This document shows positions 21,573 through 34,200 of a stretch of 64,000 bases of DNA, in pieces. The translations under genes were made by a program, and so were the position numbers. A model generated the notes under the pieces. The model searched no databases, was not told the DNA's origin, and saw only the letters and a program-made list of their open reading frames with translations. This DNA is from Rotaria macrura (lineage: Eukaryota; Rotifera; Eurotatoria; Philodinida; Philodinidae), in assembly GCA_900239685.1 (NCBI GenBank), contig OENT01000157.1, positions 1 through 64,000 of the forward strand, written 5' to 3'. Each line of letters starts with the position of its first letter. Within the stretch, counting starts at the first letter, position 1.

Positions 21573-22054
21573 CCTATGATAGAATCCTTATTGACCTTTC
21601 GATAAAGGCAACAAAGAACCACCTATGTCGAGTAATAGCTTGATAATTTTATGATTATAGAGAAGGAAAGAAAAGTAGATCAATCAATCAATCATTACCA
21701 ACGAAGAAACCACAAAAAGATCTGTTTTTTTGCCGAATTCTACGAAGCTGTAAGATATATCATTGTTGAGCGAAATATGTACTAAAAGTGTTTGTTCGCA
21801 TGTTTATGCGCAGTTAATTTTGTTTGCACAAGGATTGCATATTGCAAATAGAAGCTAGGTATTACTTCAATAAGTAATATTAGATAAATGAAAAAAAGAA
21901 AAATATCTGTACTACAATCTCTTGTCAATACTTTTTTCAAACAATGAAATGATTCTTTATCGTATCTGTAATATAAGAATAACGAAAAGTAAAAGCTGCT
22001 GAAAAAAAATTCGAATCAATAAAATTACAGATCCATTTACAAGTAAGCATAGCG

Positions 22055-22648
22055 ATGAAAATCTTCATTCTTTCTTTATTTCTGTTCCATACAATCAATT
22101 TAAAAATAAATGGCGATCCTTTCGTGTTCTTTCCTCAACCCATGCTACCATCGGTTGATACAACATTTAATTTAACTTTCAATGGTCTGCTTGATACGAT
22201 GCACGTATCTGGAATCTATGCTATACAACCAGTGATGGATAAAGAAATAAATATAATTATTGGATATCGAAATTGGCAATCATATACAGGTGATTATAGT
22301 GGAATCTTCTACGGAGTATCGTATGCCAATGGAACTTATCTTCAAGCGCTAGTCGATCCCAATACAGACGAATGTATTAATGTATTTGTTGAAATAATGA
22401 ACTGTACGAGTTGGATAAACACCGAAATCGAACAATGGGATAGTCAATGCTCGTTAACTCGAATCGATACACCAATAACTGGTGATATGTCATTGTCATT
22501 GACTGCATCGAAGTCTGATTTAACTCGTCCGGAAAGTTTTACTGGAACAGCAAGTATATCTGGTTCACCGGATAAAACAACGATAACTTATAATTTTTTA
22601 TCAAAAAGTGAACAGAAAAATTTTCCATACATTAAATGTTACTTTTAG
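22055..22648 (+). CDS. Secreted protein of unknown family, 197 aa
   Basis: A single exon starting at ATG with a clear signal peptide (MKIFILSLFLFHTI, cleavage probably near residue 20). The mature part is rich in Thr, Ser, Asn and aromatic residues, has four cysteines and several N-glycosylation sequons (NLT, NGT, NCT), and looks like a beta-rich extracellular domain. I do not recognise the family. A poly(A) signal AATAAA lies 34 bases after the stop codon (22682-22687), which supports a real, intronless gene. Nothing in the neighbourhood suggests a role. Confidence 0.7.
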   Translation: MKIFILSLFLFHTINLKINGDPFVFFPQPMLPSVDTTFNLTFNGLLDTMHVSGIYAIQPVMDKEINIIIGYRNWQSYTGDYSGIFYGVSYANGTYLQALVDPNTDECINVFVEIMNCTSWINTEIEQWDSQCSLTRIDTPITGDMSLSLTASKSDLTRPESFTGTASISGSPDKTTITYNFLSKSEQKNFPYIKCYF

Positions 22649-22848
22649 AAATAGAAAGTAAATGAATCGAAATCTTACGTCAATAAAATACTTTTTTTTC
22701 TCTTATTTGATCCCTCCGTTCATAATCTTATATATTCTTCGTCGATTGTATTACATCATTTTCATTCAAAAATAAAGAGAGAAAGAGAAAGACAAACAGA
22801 CAGAAATCACAAACTTGTTTCGATATTGAACTAGTCGATTGAATATCG

Positions 22849-23558
22849 ATGCCTCGACTAGACTACGGATGTTTTTCAATATATTGTATATCACGAAGAA
22901 AACGTAAATCATTTTCAATGAATAGCAAGCATCATGAAGCAGAGTTCGATAAAATATGTCTACGATGCGTTGAAAATAGTCAGCGTGTACCATCTGAAAC
23001 AATCAATCATCAACATGAAAAAGAGCTCGAAAATAGCATGTAAGTACAAGGATTCGATTTATGGATTAATAATATTCTTTTTTCTATCCTTACATGTATA
23101 GAAATTCTAAAGAAATAATTCAAAATAAATCAAGTGACTCTGACTTTCGTTCAGAAGCATATTTATCTGATCAAAAAACAAAAACAACATTAATCAAAGA
23201 TAATGATTCATTTTATTCCATGGCTCTGTCGAAATTTTTTCATAAATCTAAGAAATTCAACACACCATCCTCGTTGCCATTAGCTGTTGACGAGAATTCA
23301 GAGGACAATCATGATAAAACAATCAATAATTCACTATCAAGTTTGTCATCATCAGCTACTCATGATTCAAATCAACATGTAACAAATTCCAAACGTCGAC
23401 CGCGTATCGAAAGCTATGATTTAAGTCAAAAAAGTACTTCAAAGAACAAGAATATTTCGCAAATTAAACCACTGCATGATGATATGGAATCGTCGAACAG
23501 CAGTAAATTAGTTCTACTTAATGTAAAAAGTCTGATGAAAGATCTAAATACTCAATAA
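22849..23558 (+). CDS. Two-exon Ser/Lys-rich disordered protein, 215 aa
   Basis: Exons 22849-23039 and 23102-23558, joined across a 62-bp intron with GTAAGT donor and TATAG acceptor in matching phase. The N-terminus carries a basic patch (RRKRK) and four cysteines (two around residues 8-12, two more at about 37-40). The rest is low-complexity Ser/Asn/Lys sequence ending in a hydrophobic LVLLNVKSLMKDLNTQ. No domain recognised. The basic patch could be a nuclear localisation signal, but this is inference. AATAAA at 23704-23709 could serve as poly(A) signal. Confidence 0.6.
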
Positions 23559-23709
23559 TAGCATTCTATTTATATTCGACAAAACAAATAATCTTCTCAA
23601 ACACATTTTTTTATATCATTTATCGTGAAATTTAAACTATTGCCATTATGTATAACAGTGTTGAATGAATCTGATGTAGGGAACAGTTAGCTTTTTAACT
23701 ATAAATAAA

Positions 23710-26700
23710 CCTATTTGGCTCCTGAAAAAAATTATAAATAACTCATTACTGAAAATTTCGATTTTGTTTAACAAATCAATCTATCTATCATAAGAATCCA
23801 TGTGTTAAACCGATCATGCCTGGCTCCTTTTTTTATCAAAGAAAACTTCTGATTTTAATTCGACGATCGATGACATGTGTAAGAGCAACCAATATCATGC
23901 GATATTTTAGTAGTGTCAATAAGTTCGAGACATATTCTATGATGCTTAGAAACAATCCTTTTGAAGATTTACTATTCTTTATAATGGCTAATCCTTCATC
24001 TATTCAGCACGTTCCTATATATCCAACTGCTATGTCGTTTACGAAAAGGAAAGGATTAACTTTCCTAACACAATCACCAATATCAAATGTTTTAATGATC
24101 ATTACTCAATAAGTTTTCGAGCGCAGCTTTATCACAGATGAGTGATGACAATATGAAATAGGATGCGAGTCTTAGACGACTAGAGGGGAATTCACGTGCA
24201 ATTAAAAAAGCATTAATTATGACCTGAGCACGATTCTCGGATTACAGGTGTTCAATTGCGCAGTTTCTTTTTATTAGGTTGTTGTGTAGTGCAGGATAAA
24301 TTTTGATTCAGAGTATCAAACAATAATATTTTCATCGATAGAAGAATACTTCTATTTTGTATTAATCCAATATGAATATGTTAATAACAATTTTACATCC
24401 CAAATTGCAACAAAACAACCGACAACAAATTCATGAGAATAAAATATAAATCAACTGTCAGGAATATTCCTAATACAGTATTGCATACAGAAAACTAGAG
24501 AGAAATCCTATGTAGACATCTGTATAAACAAGATGTTAATATGATTAATGATGGAGCAGAACTATCTATTAAAGTGAAATTAAACGAGAGAAATGACTAT
24601 TCTAAGGTCTTATCAGTTTTCATTACTACTGTGTATAGGATTCTAGAGTCTCAAATTTGAAATGTTGACTAGGTATAATATTCGGATATCTTGTCGTATG
24701 AAGCTGACACGAACGTTGTCAAAAAGTAGAAACGATATTCATGATTTGTACAATTAATTGCTTATATTTTTATAGGCAACACTGAAAGTCTATATTTATG
24801 AAAATTATTCAATAAATTATGATCGTAATGTAAGTATATGGATGAAATATTCTGAAAATACTTGACTTTGACATCAAATTTGAATTTCGATGTATCATGT
24901 GGGTTGGATAAGGACGTTTATATTCGATTTAGAGTAGTCAATTGCGAAAAGATGTTTGCGTTTTAAGTTTTGATAGATAAATAGAGTGCTATAAACTATG
25001 TTGTGATCAAATCATTCATAGATAGACTATAAGGTCAGAATGAACCCGTTTGTTTTTTCATCAAAGAGTTATTAAAAAGAATCGTACACCAGATGGTATA
25101 AGACTCAAGATGGTTTCAATGTCTTTACTTTACTATGAATCATGAATACTTTCATTTGATAAAATGAGTATTCAAAACAAAACAAAACTATTACTATGAA
25201 CATCATTGTAGTAAATTAGAAAAAAAAGATTTTAGTCCATCACTTTTGTGAAAGTCGGTAGAAATACATATATGCGTCAATCTAACATTGAAAAAGAATG
25301 ATGAAAGAAGAATTTTGTATTCTATTATCATACAGAGTCAATAGATAGGCAAAAATTTTCTAGATAAATCATCGGACTATTATTGCTATAGTAGAATTGG
25401 TTGAGCGACTCGTGTCAGATGTAGTATCGTAAAATTAAACTTTTATGCTTTTTAAGAATTGAAACTTTGATTTCTTTTATACCATATGACTACTGTGGTA
25501 TATGTGGATCTTCCAAAGGTTTAATATTTTTAAGACTTGTGCTAGTAAAGATATGTAGTGTTATTAAGGTATTGTTGTTTTTGCAAAAGTCTTACTTCGG
25601 GGAGAAGAACAAATAGTTCGGTTCCGTACTTTTCTCTAAACATTAAGTATTCATAATCATATTTATGTTCAGGTGAAATATATATTGCACTCTTACGCAT
25701 ATTCGCAGTCGAATGTTACGTATCTGTTGTCGACAAAATGTGTGCTAGTTCACTTTCGATGCATTTTCATTGGAAAAATAAGCTCAAATAGAATCTGTTG
25801 TAAATATGCTTCAAGATGTAATTGAATACATTAGAACACATACAGAAATTAATGTACTACGAAAGAGAAAAAATTGAAATTAATTTTTCCAAAGTGCTCA
25901 AATGCAATTTAGATTTCTTTCGAGTCAATTGTCAGAATAATAAATGACTCCTCTTTGAGAAATCAAAATGATGAGCGCGATACAACTTCGGTAGTAAAAT
26001 ACTGTATATGCAAAACATTTGAAGTATTAATGAAGTCTATGGAGAGTTGAACGTAAATGTGAATTTTGTTAGGCAGGTATTACATTTTGTTCATTCCTTT
26101 TGAATGTTTTAAGTTGATAGTATTGAATCTTAACAATGTGTACTACATGTTGCACTAAACAAATTGAAGAATTTTGTTTGGTGACAATCAGACAAAGAAT
26201 GAATCATTAGGATTTGATAAGAGAATAAAATAAAGGTAAGAAATTATACCTATTTCGACATAGTCTTTTGAAATGACTGTCTTTCAATTCTCTGCTGACG
26301 CAAACCAGCTCAAGCCACATGATTCACGAGATAAGCTAGCGTAGTTAACTAGTTAGAGTGAATTATTCTTCTCAGTTAATGTACATACGAAACTTAAACC
26401 TTTATTCAAGTCTAACAACATGCCTTTAACGATTAATATTTGACGCGTTTGAAATTACACCCGAATGTTTGTCCATGGAGTCAAACTTTCATTCCTTCTA
26501 TCAACATTATTCGTTATCGATGATAATTAAAATCAGTGTCACACAAAGAAAACTTTAAAAAAGCATTCAAGTTCTCGACAGAACTGCAAGTGAGATTAGA
26601 TTTTTACACTCATTCTATGTATACTCTTGTCGATCCTACTATTCGTATTATCTTTCAAATATATGGGTACTAGCTCAAAAGATGTCGTACTCATACTGAT

Positions 26701-27043
26701 GAGTTGCTTGTTTATCAAGTTAAATGATGTCAAAACAACAATCATCAGACTTCATTAATAATTCAATAAAAGAGGTAAAAATATTTGAAGATTATCGATA
26801 GAAGTTGAAATGAATGCGCTATTTACAGATAGATACCTAGTTTGCGGTCGTTACCTTGAAAACATAATTTTAAAAATATTGACCGATGGATGAAATCACT
26901 GTTTGATAGGTGCCCTATCGTGGGTAATATGCGGAAAGAAAATTGGACAAAAAAGAATAAGAAAGAACAAAAATTGGTCTTCATTTTTTTATAAATCTGT
27001 TTATCTTTCAATGTCAATGTATAGATATACACATCTAACGTTG
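23710..27043. other. Intergenic region without supported genes
   Basis: About 3.3 kb, AT-rich. The open frame 23816..24112 (98 codons, ATG start) has no recognisable motif and no supporting splice or poly(A) context. No repeats with clear inverted ends were seen. The final few hundred bases should contain the promoter of the methyltransferase gene. Confidence 0.5.
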
Positions 27044-28029
27044 ATGATAAGGCTCTTTACTTACCGCTCATTTTCATCTAGTGTATGCCATTCTACAAAA
27101 TCATGGATGTCACAGCATGTCTCCGATCCGTATGTTCGTCGAGCAGTGAAAGAAAACTATCGAGCACGAAGTGCTTTTAAACTGATCGAAATGAATAATA
27201 TGTATAAATTCTTAGAACCTGGTCATATTGTTATTGATATGGGTGCAGCACCTGGTGCATGGTCACAAGTACTTGTGAAAGAAGTCAATGCTCGTGTCAA
27301 TAGTAAACGGCCGAAAACTCAACGACAACTACAACAGAACGAATTATTACATCCAAGTGAAATAACACTATCACATAAGCCAAATCCTGATTTGAAATGC
27401 GGCACGGTTATTGCGCTTGATCGTAATCCAATCTTTGCAATATCCGGTGTACATATTATTGATGATTGGAATTTATCTGAAGATACGACCAGTGATTGTA
27501 ACAAACGCTTGAAAGAATTATTAAATCGTCTAAAAATCGATAAAGTAGATGGAATTCTTTCCGATATGTGTCCTAATGTGACGGGATGTAAAGTAATTGA
27601 TCATGCAGGTTAGAATCATCCTTAATCTTGAATTTGAAAAGAAAATTCGAATTTAATTAATTAATGTCTTGCTTGTTGTTCATTTTAGCTATTGTAGTAC
27701 TACAACGACAAGCTCTCGAATTCGCTCGTCGATTATTAAAAACAAACGGTTATTTTCTTTGTAAATTATTTCAAGGACAAGAAACATTTCAAGAAATGCG
27801 TTCATTTCTTCAATCCCTGTTTGATTCTGTTCATCTCGTAAAGCCAAGTGCATCACGTGATCAGTCACCAGAAATGTATTTATTAGCAATGAAGTATCAT
27901 GGAAATACATATAACATATCTATAAATACTGATGAGACGAATAATTCAAGAATAGAAACAAATAGAAACGAGATAGAAAAACTTCTAGCTGAAGCTCGTC
28001 GTGTACGAACGAAGAAGACTGATAAATAG
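27044..28029 (+). CDS. MRM2: Mitochondrial rRNA 2'-O-methyltransferase (FtsJ/RlmE family)
   Basis: Exons 27044-27608 and 27689-28029 (80-bp intron), 301 residues. FtsJ-family enzyme methylating a ribose of the large-subunit rRNA with S-adenosylmethionine. The Arg/Ser-rich start (MIRLFTYRSFSSSV) looks like a mitochondrial targeting peptide, hence this ATG; in-frame ATGs at 27011 and 27017 are alternatives. Visible motifs: SAM-binding IDMGAAPGAWSQ (Asp65-Gly71), substrate Lys46 in ARSAFKL, SDMCPNVTG, LCKLFQG and the Glu of PEMYLLA, giving the K-D-K-E set. An insertion of about 35 residues after the SAM motif makes it longer than bacterial RlmE (209 aa); vertebrate MRM2 has a related insertion. 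Confidence 0.92.
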
Positions 28030-28245
28030 TATCATTATTTTATTTATTTTCTTTTGCTAACGAGTCATTTTCAAAATGTACGATGAACGCATGTAGAATA
28101 TACTTTACATGCATTTTGTTCTAGATAAGTAAATGCCAATTAAACGAAAAACACGCAATTTACCTACGGCAAATGATCAAGTCCGTATATATATAGAGAG
28201 AGTTTTATTCTCGATCACTAAAGTAATCTTTGTTTTTTCTTGAAG

Positions 28246-31200
28246 ATGTCATTTTTTGATCCAGTTTATACAAATGACATTGATGAGAATGAAAATGATT
28301 TACTAGCTGAAAGTATACCACGACCAACACTTCCGAAGAATAGTAAAGAGGAATTAAACGAGACATATGATACTGATACAATAACTAATTATGATCAAGA
28401 TATATCATCAGAAGTAAAATACTATATTCACAACAATAAGAACAAACATTGTCACTGTTTTTGTTTGCAACGTTTAGGTTATCTCAGCATCCAAAATTAT
28501 TCATCGTATAAAACAAATCCAAAATTCAATTGAACAAGCACAAACAATGCTTGAATCATTGGATAGTGTCAAAAATCTAGTTGTAAGTAGTAGTTGATCA
28601 TATTTATTTTTAAACTAATCTTTACATTATTTCTAGCCGAATAATGATGGACAAAGGGAAAAACTTCGTTCAATTATTACAAATCTTCATGATCAACAAA
28701 CTAGCTATATTAATTTGCTCAATTTAATTACAGTAAGATATTAACAGTATTTTTATTTTGTTTTCATATTTATTGTGTTTCACCAGAATGAGTTACGTTC
28801 TTGTACATTCATAAGAAAGAACAGTTTTTTTTCTAATGTTTGATATAGTCAAAAAAAAAAGAACACTACTACCGATTAGTTATTTATCAATGTGAAGATG
28901 TTAGAGTAGTATTACTATGTATTTAATTCATTGATTTACATAAAATCTTAACATAAATTCGATTAGAGTTGTGCCAGTAATAGAAGGTCACTGGTATATG
29001 AACTCTGTCGTATCCCTGAACTAAGGTTGTCAATCATCTTGTCTTTCAATCAAATATTTGATTGTGTTTTTAAATCAATATTGTTTTATGAAAGTGCACT
29101 CAAAGTACATCATGTATGAAAAATGTTCTATCTACTAATCGGAGATAGGTGACCGAGCAGATTTATGAATATTCAATAAAAATTTTCTTCGAGTCCAACG
29201 ATGTTCGTAAATCATATTAAACAAGAAAAGTATCCTTCGACACGGAATCCATTATCAAGATTTTAGCTCATTGAGAATAATGAGTAACCTTTGCTATTAT
29301 TCTTGTTGGAATCAGAGTCAACAGAAGAGTAGAACTGACACAGACATAAGACAATTTCGTTGTTCAATCTACTCGACTTTTCAAGTTCGACTCAGCCGAT
29401 AAGTTGATATAATGCTGCTGTATTCTACCAAATGTACTTGATAGTATTTTTTACTTCGATACATCTCGTGAACTGTGAATAGAAAATCAAAACGATGTTC
29501 ACATAATTTTACACTAATACTATTGAATATTTATTATTTTTAAATGAATTCTTTAGAAATAACTAGCAAATGGTTAAAAATATTCATACTCTTATTTGCA
29601 TACTGTAATTTGTCATACGAAATACATATCATATTTCTAATTAGCATACAAAATTGTATCGATTACTGTGCATGTTACAAAAAAAGTATCTTTCATCAAA
29701 ATTCAATTTTACTCGTTTTCAATACTCCTTATTACCAAGGGACATATCAGTGGTTGAATTTCTGTGTAAAGCATTTTTGTAAAAGAGCGTACTAATATTT
29801 CATGTTAAAAATCCTTGATTTACATGAACAAACTTAGCATATTGAAATGTAAGTTTAATACTTTAACCATTCGTTATGGATTTCGAAAGAGTAAAATTTC
29901 TCAGTAGGAGATCTATTTGCTTCACCATCCATAAGGAATGGATGGAAAAAGACAGAAAGGAAAAATGTCGAAAGGGAAAATATCGAAAACTAAAATGTCG
30001 AAAACAAGAATATGAGATAAAAATGAAGATTTAAAATTGAATTGAGGGTGAGGGAAACTTGCGCTTCAATATACTCTCGTTTTCGACATTTCTATTCATC
30101 TACATTTGTATTATTTTTGTTTTCGATACTTTTATTTTCGACATATTTCCCTTTTGATATTTTTCCTTTCTTTCTTTTTCCATCACACCTCCATAAGAAC
30201 CTTTTCATCCGTCCAATCACAGTAAAAATAATGAATAGATGTTACAGCAATGCTTTCTAGTAAGCGTCAACAAGCTGGTAGTGGGTTCTTTGCTGACTTA
30301 TTTGACTCAGTTGATCTTGTTCAGAACTATGTTAAGTTTTGACAGGCTCTCTTCATAACTATGGAAATAATAAGGAGCAGCTCAATAAGACAAAAAAAAA
30401 CTTTGTAATTCGATATTCTTATCAGTTTCGGTACCTCTATCAAAGCATGTAAAATCATTAGTGTCACTAATATTCCATTATCAAGTACTTCGAAGAAATC
30501 GTATGTAATATCCTATTAATCTAGTACTATCAATAGTATTCCTTTATGTCATGTCATCATGGCTGCGAGATAAAAAGTTTTTGTTTCGAGTTAATAAAAT
30601 GAACGCTGGATAAAATAGATCAGCTACGATCAATGTTGTCTTACGATTACCGATAACAGAATATGTTTTGGACCCGGTTAGACCTATCCATAGAACTGAG
30701 TTTCACAGCATCGCATGCTATATGAGATTATTATCTATTAGTAGTTATATACTTCCTAGGATCTTTTCTAAACACTCCATCTTTCACCGACATCACTGTA
30801 AGTCGAGCAAACATCCTTACAATTTGGATCCACTAACTATGAATCGTGGCAATAACATATACCATTATTTCAGCATCGACTATGACAAACTCTTAGAACA
30901 TTATCGAGTCATGTTGAAGCAATCATTCAATTTTAATGAGTAAAAATTCCATGTAGAACATCAAAGTCGGATACGACTCTATTAAAAAATTAGAAATTCC
31001 GTTAGATTCTACTCATACCTTTAGAATCTTCGAAAACAGAGACAACTCTAAATAAAATGATAAATTACAAGTTTGTAACCTACTTATAATATTGTTTTAT
31101 CTTTTATATCCGTCCGTATTTATGTAAAATGATTCGGTAAAAAATCGGATTAAAATCGATTATGTTTTGATTAAAAGTCGATTGACATGCCATGTTATTA

Positions 31201-34200
31201 ATCCGATTTCTTAGCAAAAAGATTTTTCTACATGAAATTTTTCTCAGGCAGGTTGACGAGAAAATGTTTTTACGCTACATCCTTCGATTGTTCGTGATGC
31301 TTTACATGATCTTTTACAATTACTATTTAGTTGACAGCTGAAGAACACACGGCCATCGTGAATAAAGATTCTACATCCCATCGTATAGCACAGATGAATA
31401 TATGCCATGACGATGATGATGATAAGAATGTATGTATTTCAATACAATTGTTTACTTAATTCACAGTGATTTTTGATTTGATTGATAAATAAGAATGACT
31501 TATCACTTCGCCATAATCTACAATCACCGATTCGACCACGTATCGAAAGTAAAATGGGTTTCATATCGCAAACAAATCCGACCGTTCCACCAATTACTCA
31601 TTTATCGGATAACGAACAAACAAATCGAAATGATAATTCAAATTATGATTCACTAGTCGGAAGTCTCAAAAGTGATACTATCAATTGGAAAGATCAACAA
31701 TCGACTGTAAATAAACAATTTTCATGTTATTTTCATATTTAAAATTTGTATTTTTCTCTATTTCTTTTCTCGTCAAGTCTAATGATGAAGAAAGTGATGT
31801 TGAAAGTGAAAAAGAAATTGAGAAAAATTTAATGCTACAAAAAGAACAAGTAAGTCATGACTTCGATTCGAACTGATATCATTATCATTTAATTTTATAT
31901 TTAGCTTCGTGCTTTACAAGGTCAACAAAGAGCATTGATCGCTTTACAACGTCGATCCGAACGACGTTTACTAGAACAGCAACAAAAGCAAGTGATGGTC
32001 AAACAAAATACAACTTTAAAAAAAGCTAATGAAGAAGATATACTTATATCGGATATCAATAAAATACGTAATCGGTGATTATAAATACTAAAATGTCTCT
32101 TTTTGATTTCAATGATGTTCGTTGATCGATTTAGTTTACAATTACTTCGAAATCTTTATCAAGAAAAAAATCAAAATGAAATTCCAACATCATCAAAGTA
32201 AATTTCTTTGACATCTTGTTTTCTTTTTACAGCTATATTGAATATTTTAATTTAGTTCATCGACTAAATCAAAAAACGTAACAAAAGATCGCTTAGAAAA
32301 TCTTGAACATGTTCGTGATCGGCTAGATGAACTCGAACGAATTGTAACAACTTATCAAACAGATCTAAAGAATCAACCGAATGGACGAACTCCTACTCAA
32401 GTTGATGATGAGCAATGCTTAGATACATTGTCACGAAAAAAATCTAAAATCAACAATAATGATGCTTCTCAACAACTTGATAAAGTGTCAGATGCATTAG
32501 TTGCTAAACGATTGTAAGTTGTGATAAGAAAAACGAAGTTTCAACAAAAGATTTATTTCTCTGACAACGGTCAACAAATAGATACATGAGAATGTGGAAA
32601 GTTATTATTAACAAATATTATCAATTAAATGAAATTAGCATAAAATCCTATAGAGTTCAAATTTTTGTTTTGCAAAGGCAAAATTATAGTCACGTTCAAA
32701 AATAATTATAGCATAGGATTGATATTCGATGGATAATTGAATCAGTACTCGAACAAATCATAACGTCGACATATCATATATCACTTTAGACTTGTTGATT
32801 TTATCTACTTTTATCCACCAATAGTATACGTAGTATATTTTGCGATATTAAAAGTGAGCGATCGATCACATGATTGAACGCACATCCTTCACTAAGTACA
32901 GCATGTTTGTCTTCTTATTTTCATTTGATGACAAACTATAAAGTGGAATTTCCCCTATATTTTTCTGTTTTAAATTTTTTTAAATATAATCGGTGTGCCG
33001 TAGAAAGACCGAAAGGAAAAATATCGAAAATGTCAAGTAAGACGTGTTTATTTTTGAAATAATAATAGGATCCTAGCATAGATAAATAAGATTTATAAAA
33101 ACATAATTATAGAATGTCATTTTTTCCGTTTAGCAACTGTTAGTGACAAACCATATAAATACTCTGTTACATTAATAAGACCATCATAATATCGTTTATT
33201 GAAACAGTCAATACGACGTTGAATTGGGATAGTTTAGCTTGTTTCTCCCGTGCATGTAAGCCTCAAGAGCATGGACTGTTCATATGATAAAAAAGGCTCT
33301 CTTCACCTTCAAGAAATGTTTCCTTTTCAGGAACATCGCTATGTTCAGCGATCATTTTAGTTAGTTGATTATTTGTATTTGTGTGAATTTTTGCGGAGCA
33401 TGCAGTATGTGTACATGTCCAATATTTTGTAGTTATTGTTGATTTATTCAATTTGGAAAGGAACTTATCTGATACAAGCAAAGGTTTTCCTTGTTGCGAC
33501 TGAATAAATGAAATCACTGTTGATGGTGATTGTTTTCATCTAATAAAGATGAAGCAGCCGAGGTCACGATAACAGATTTTCAATTGTATAATATTATATT
33601 TCTGACTATTTCATTTCTTCTCTATCAAATATCACTCTTTATGCTTATAACTATTTATAGTGCTAGACCAATAGAAGAATGAAAAAAACAATGATAAACT
33701 GTAAGGGATTAAAGTTAGCGTTTACAGACGGCAACACTCTTTGAAATTAATTCAGTTTCGACATTTTTTCTTCGTTGTTTTTACGGCCAACGATATAATC
33801 GACTTAATAATTTTAGAGAGCTCGAACAAGCAAAATCTGCTTTAGCTCAACTGCAACAAATGGTGAAAACAATTCAGCCTGATGGATATTCGTCATCTGC
33901 ATGTTCTACGCCAGTACAAAAGAAAATTTCTTCCAAAACTAGCAGTCTGGAATTTTCTAACAACGCCGAAATCTACACTTCGATTACATATCAACCCATT
34001 CAAACTGAAACACCGGTGTCAACTAAAAAACTACCTCTACTATCAAATACTCTTTCATCTCAGCAAGTTTCTCAAACTCGTCTGACCATGAATAATTATG
34101 TTGATACGAAAATGGTAGCACAACATCGTGAAATAGAACGTCTACTTGAATCTCGCCAACGCTTACATACAATCAAAGATCAAATCGTTTCATTACAACA

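Noticed and set aside
23816..24112. 98-codon frame with ATG start
   Set aside because: No recognisable motif, no splice or poly(A) support, intergenic AT-rich context.
29544..30943. Open frames inside PCM1 intron 3 (29544..29795, 30042..30260, 30668..30943)
   Set aside because: They lie in a long intron, have no family features, and one overlaps the MITE.
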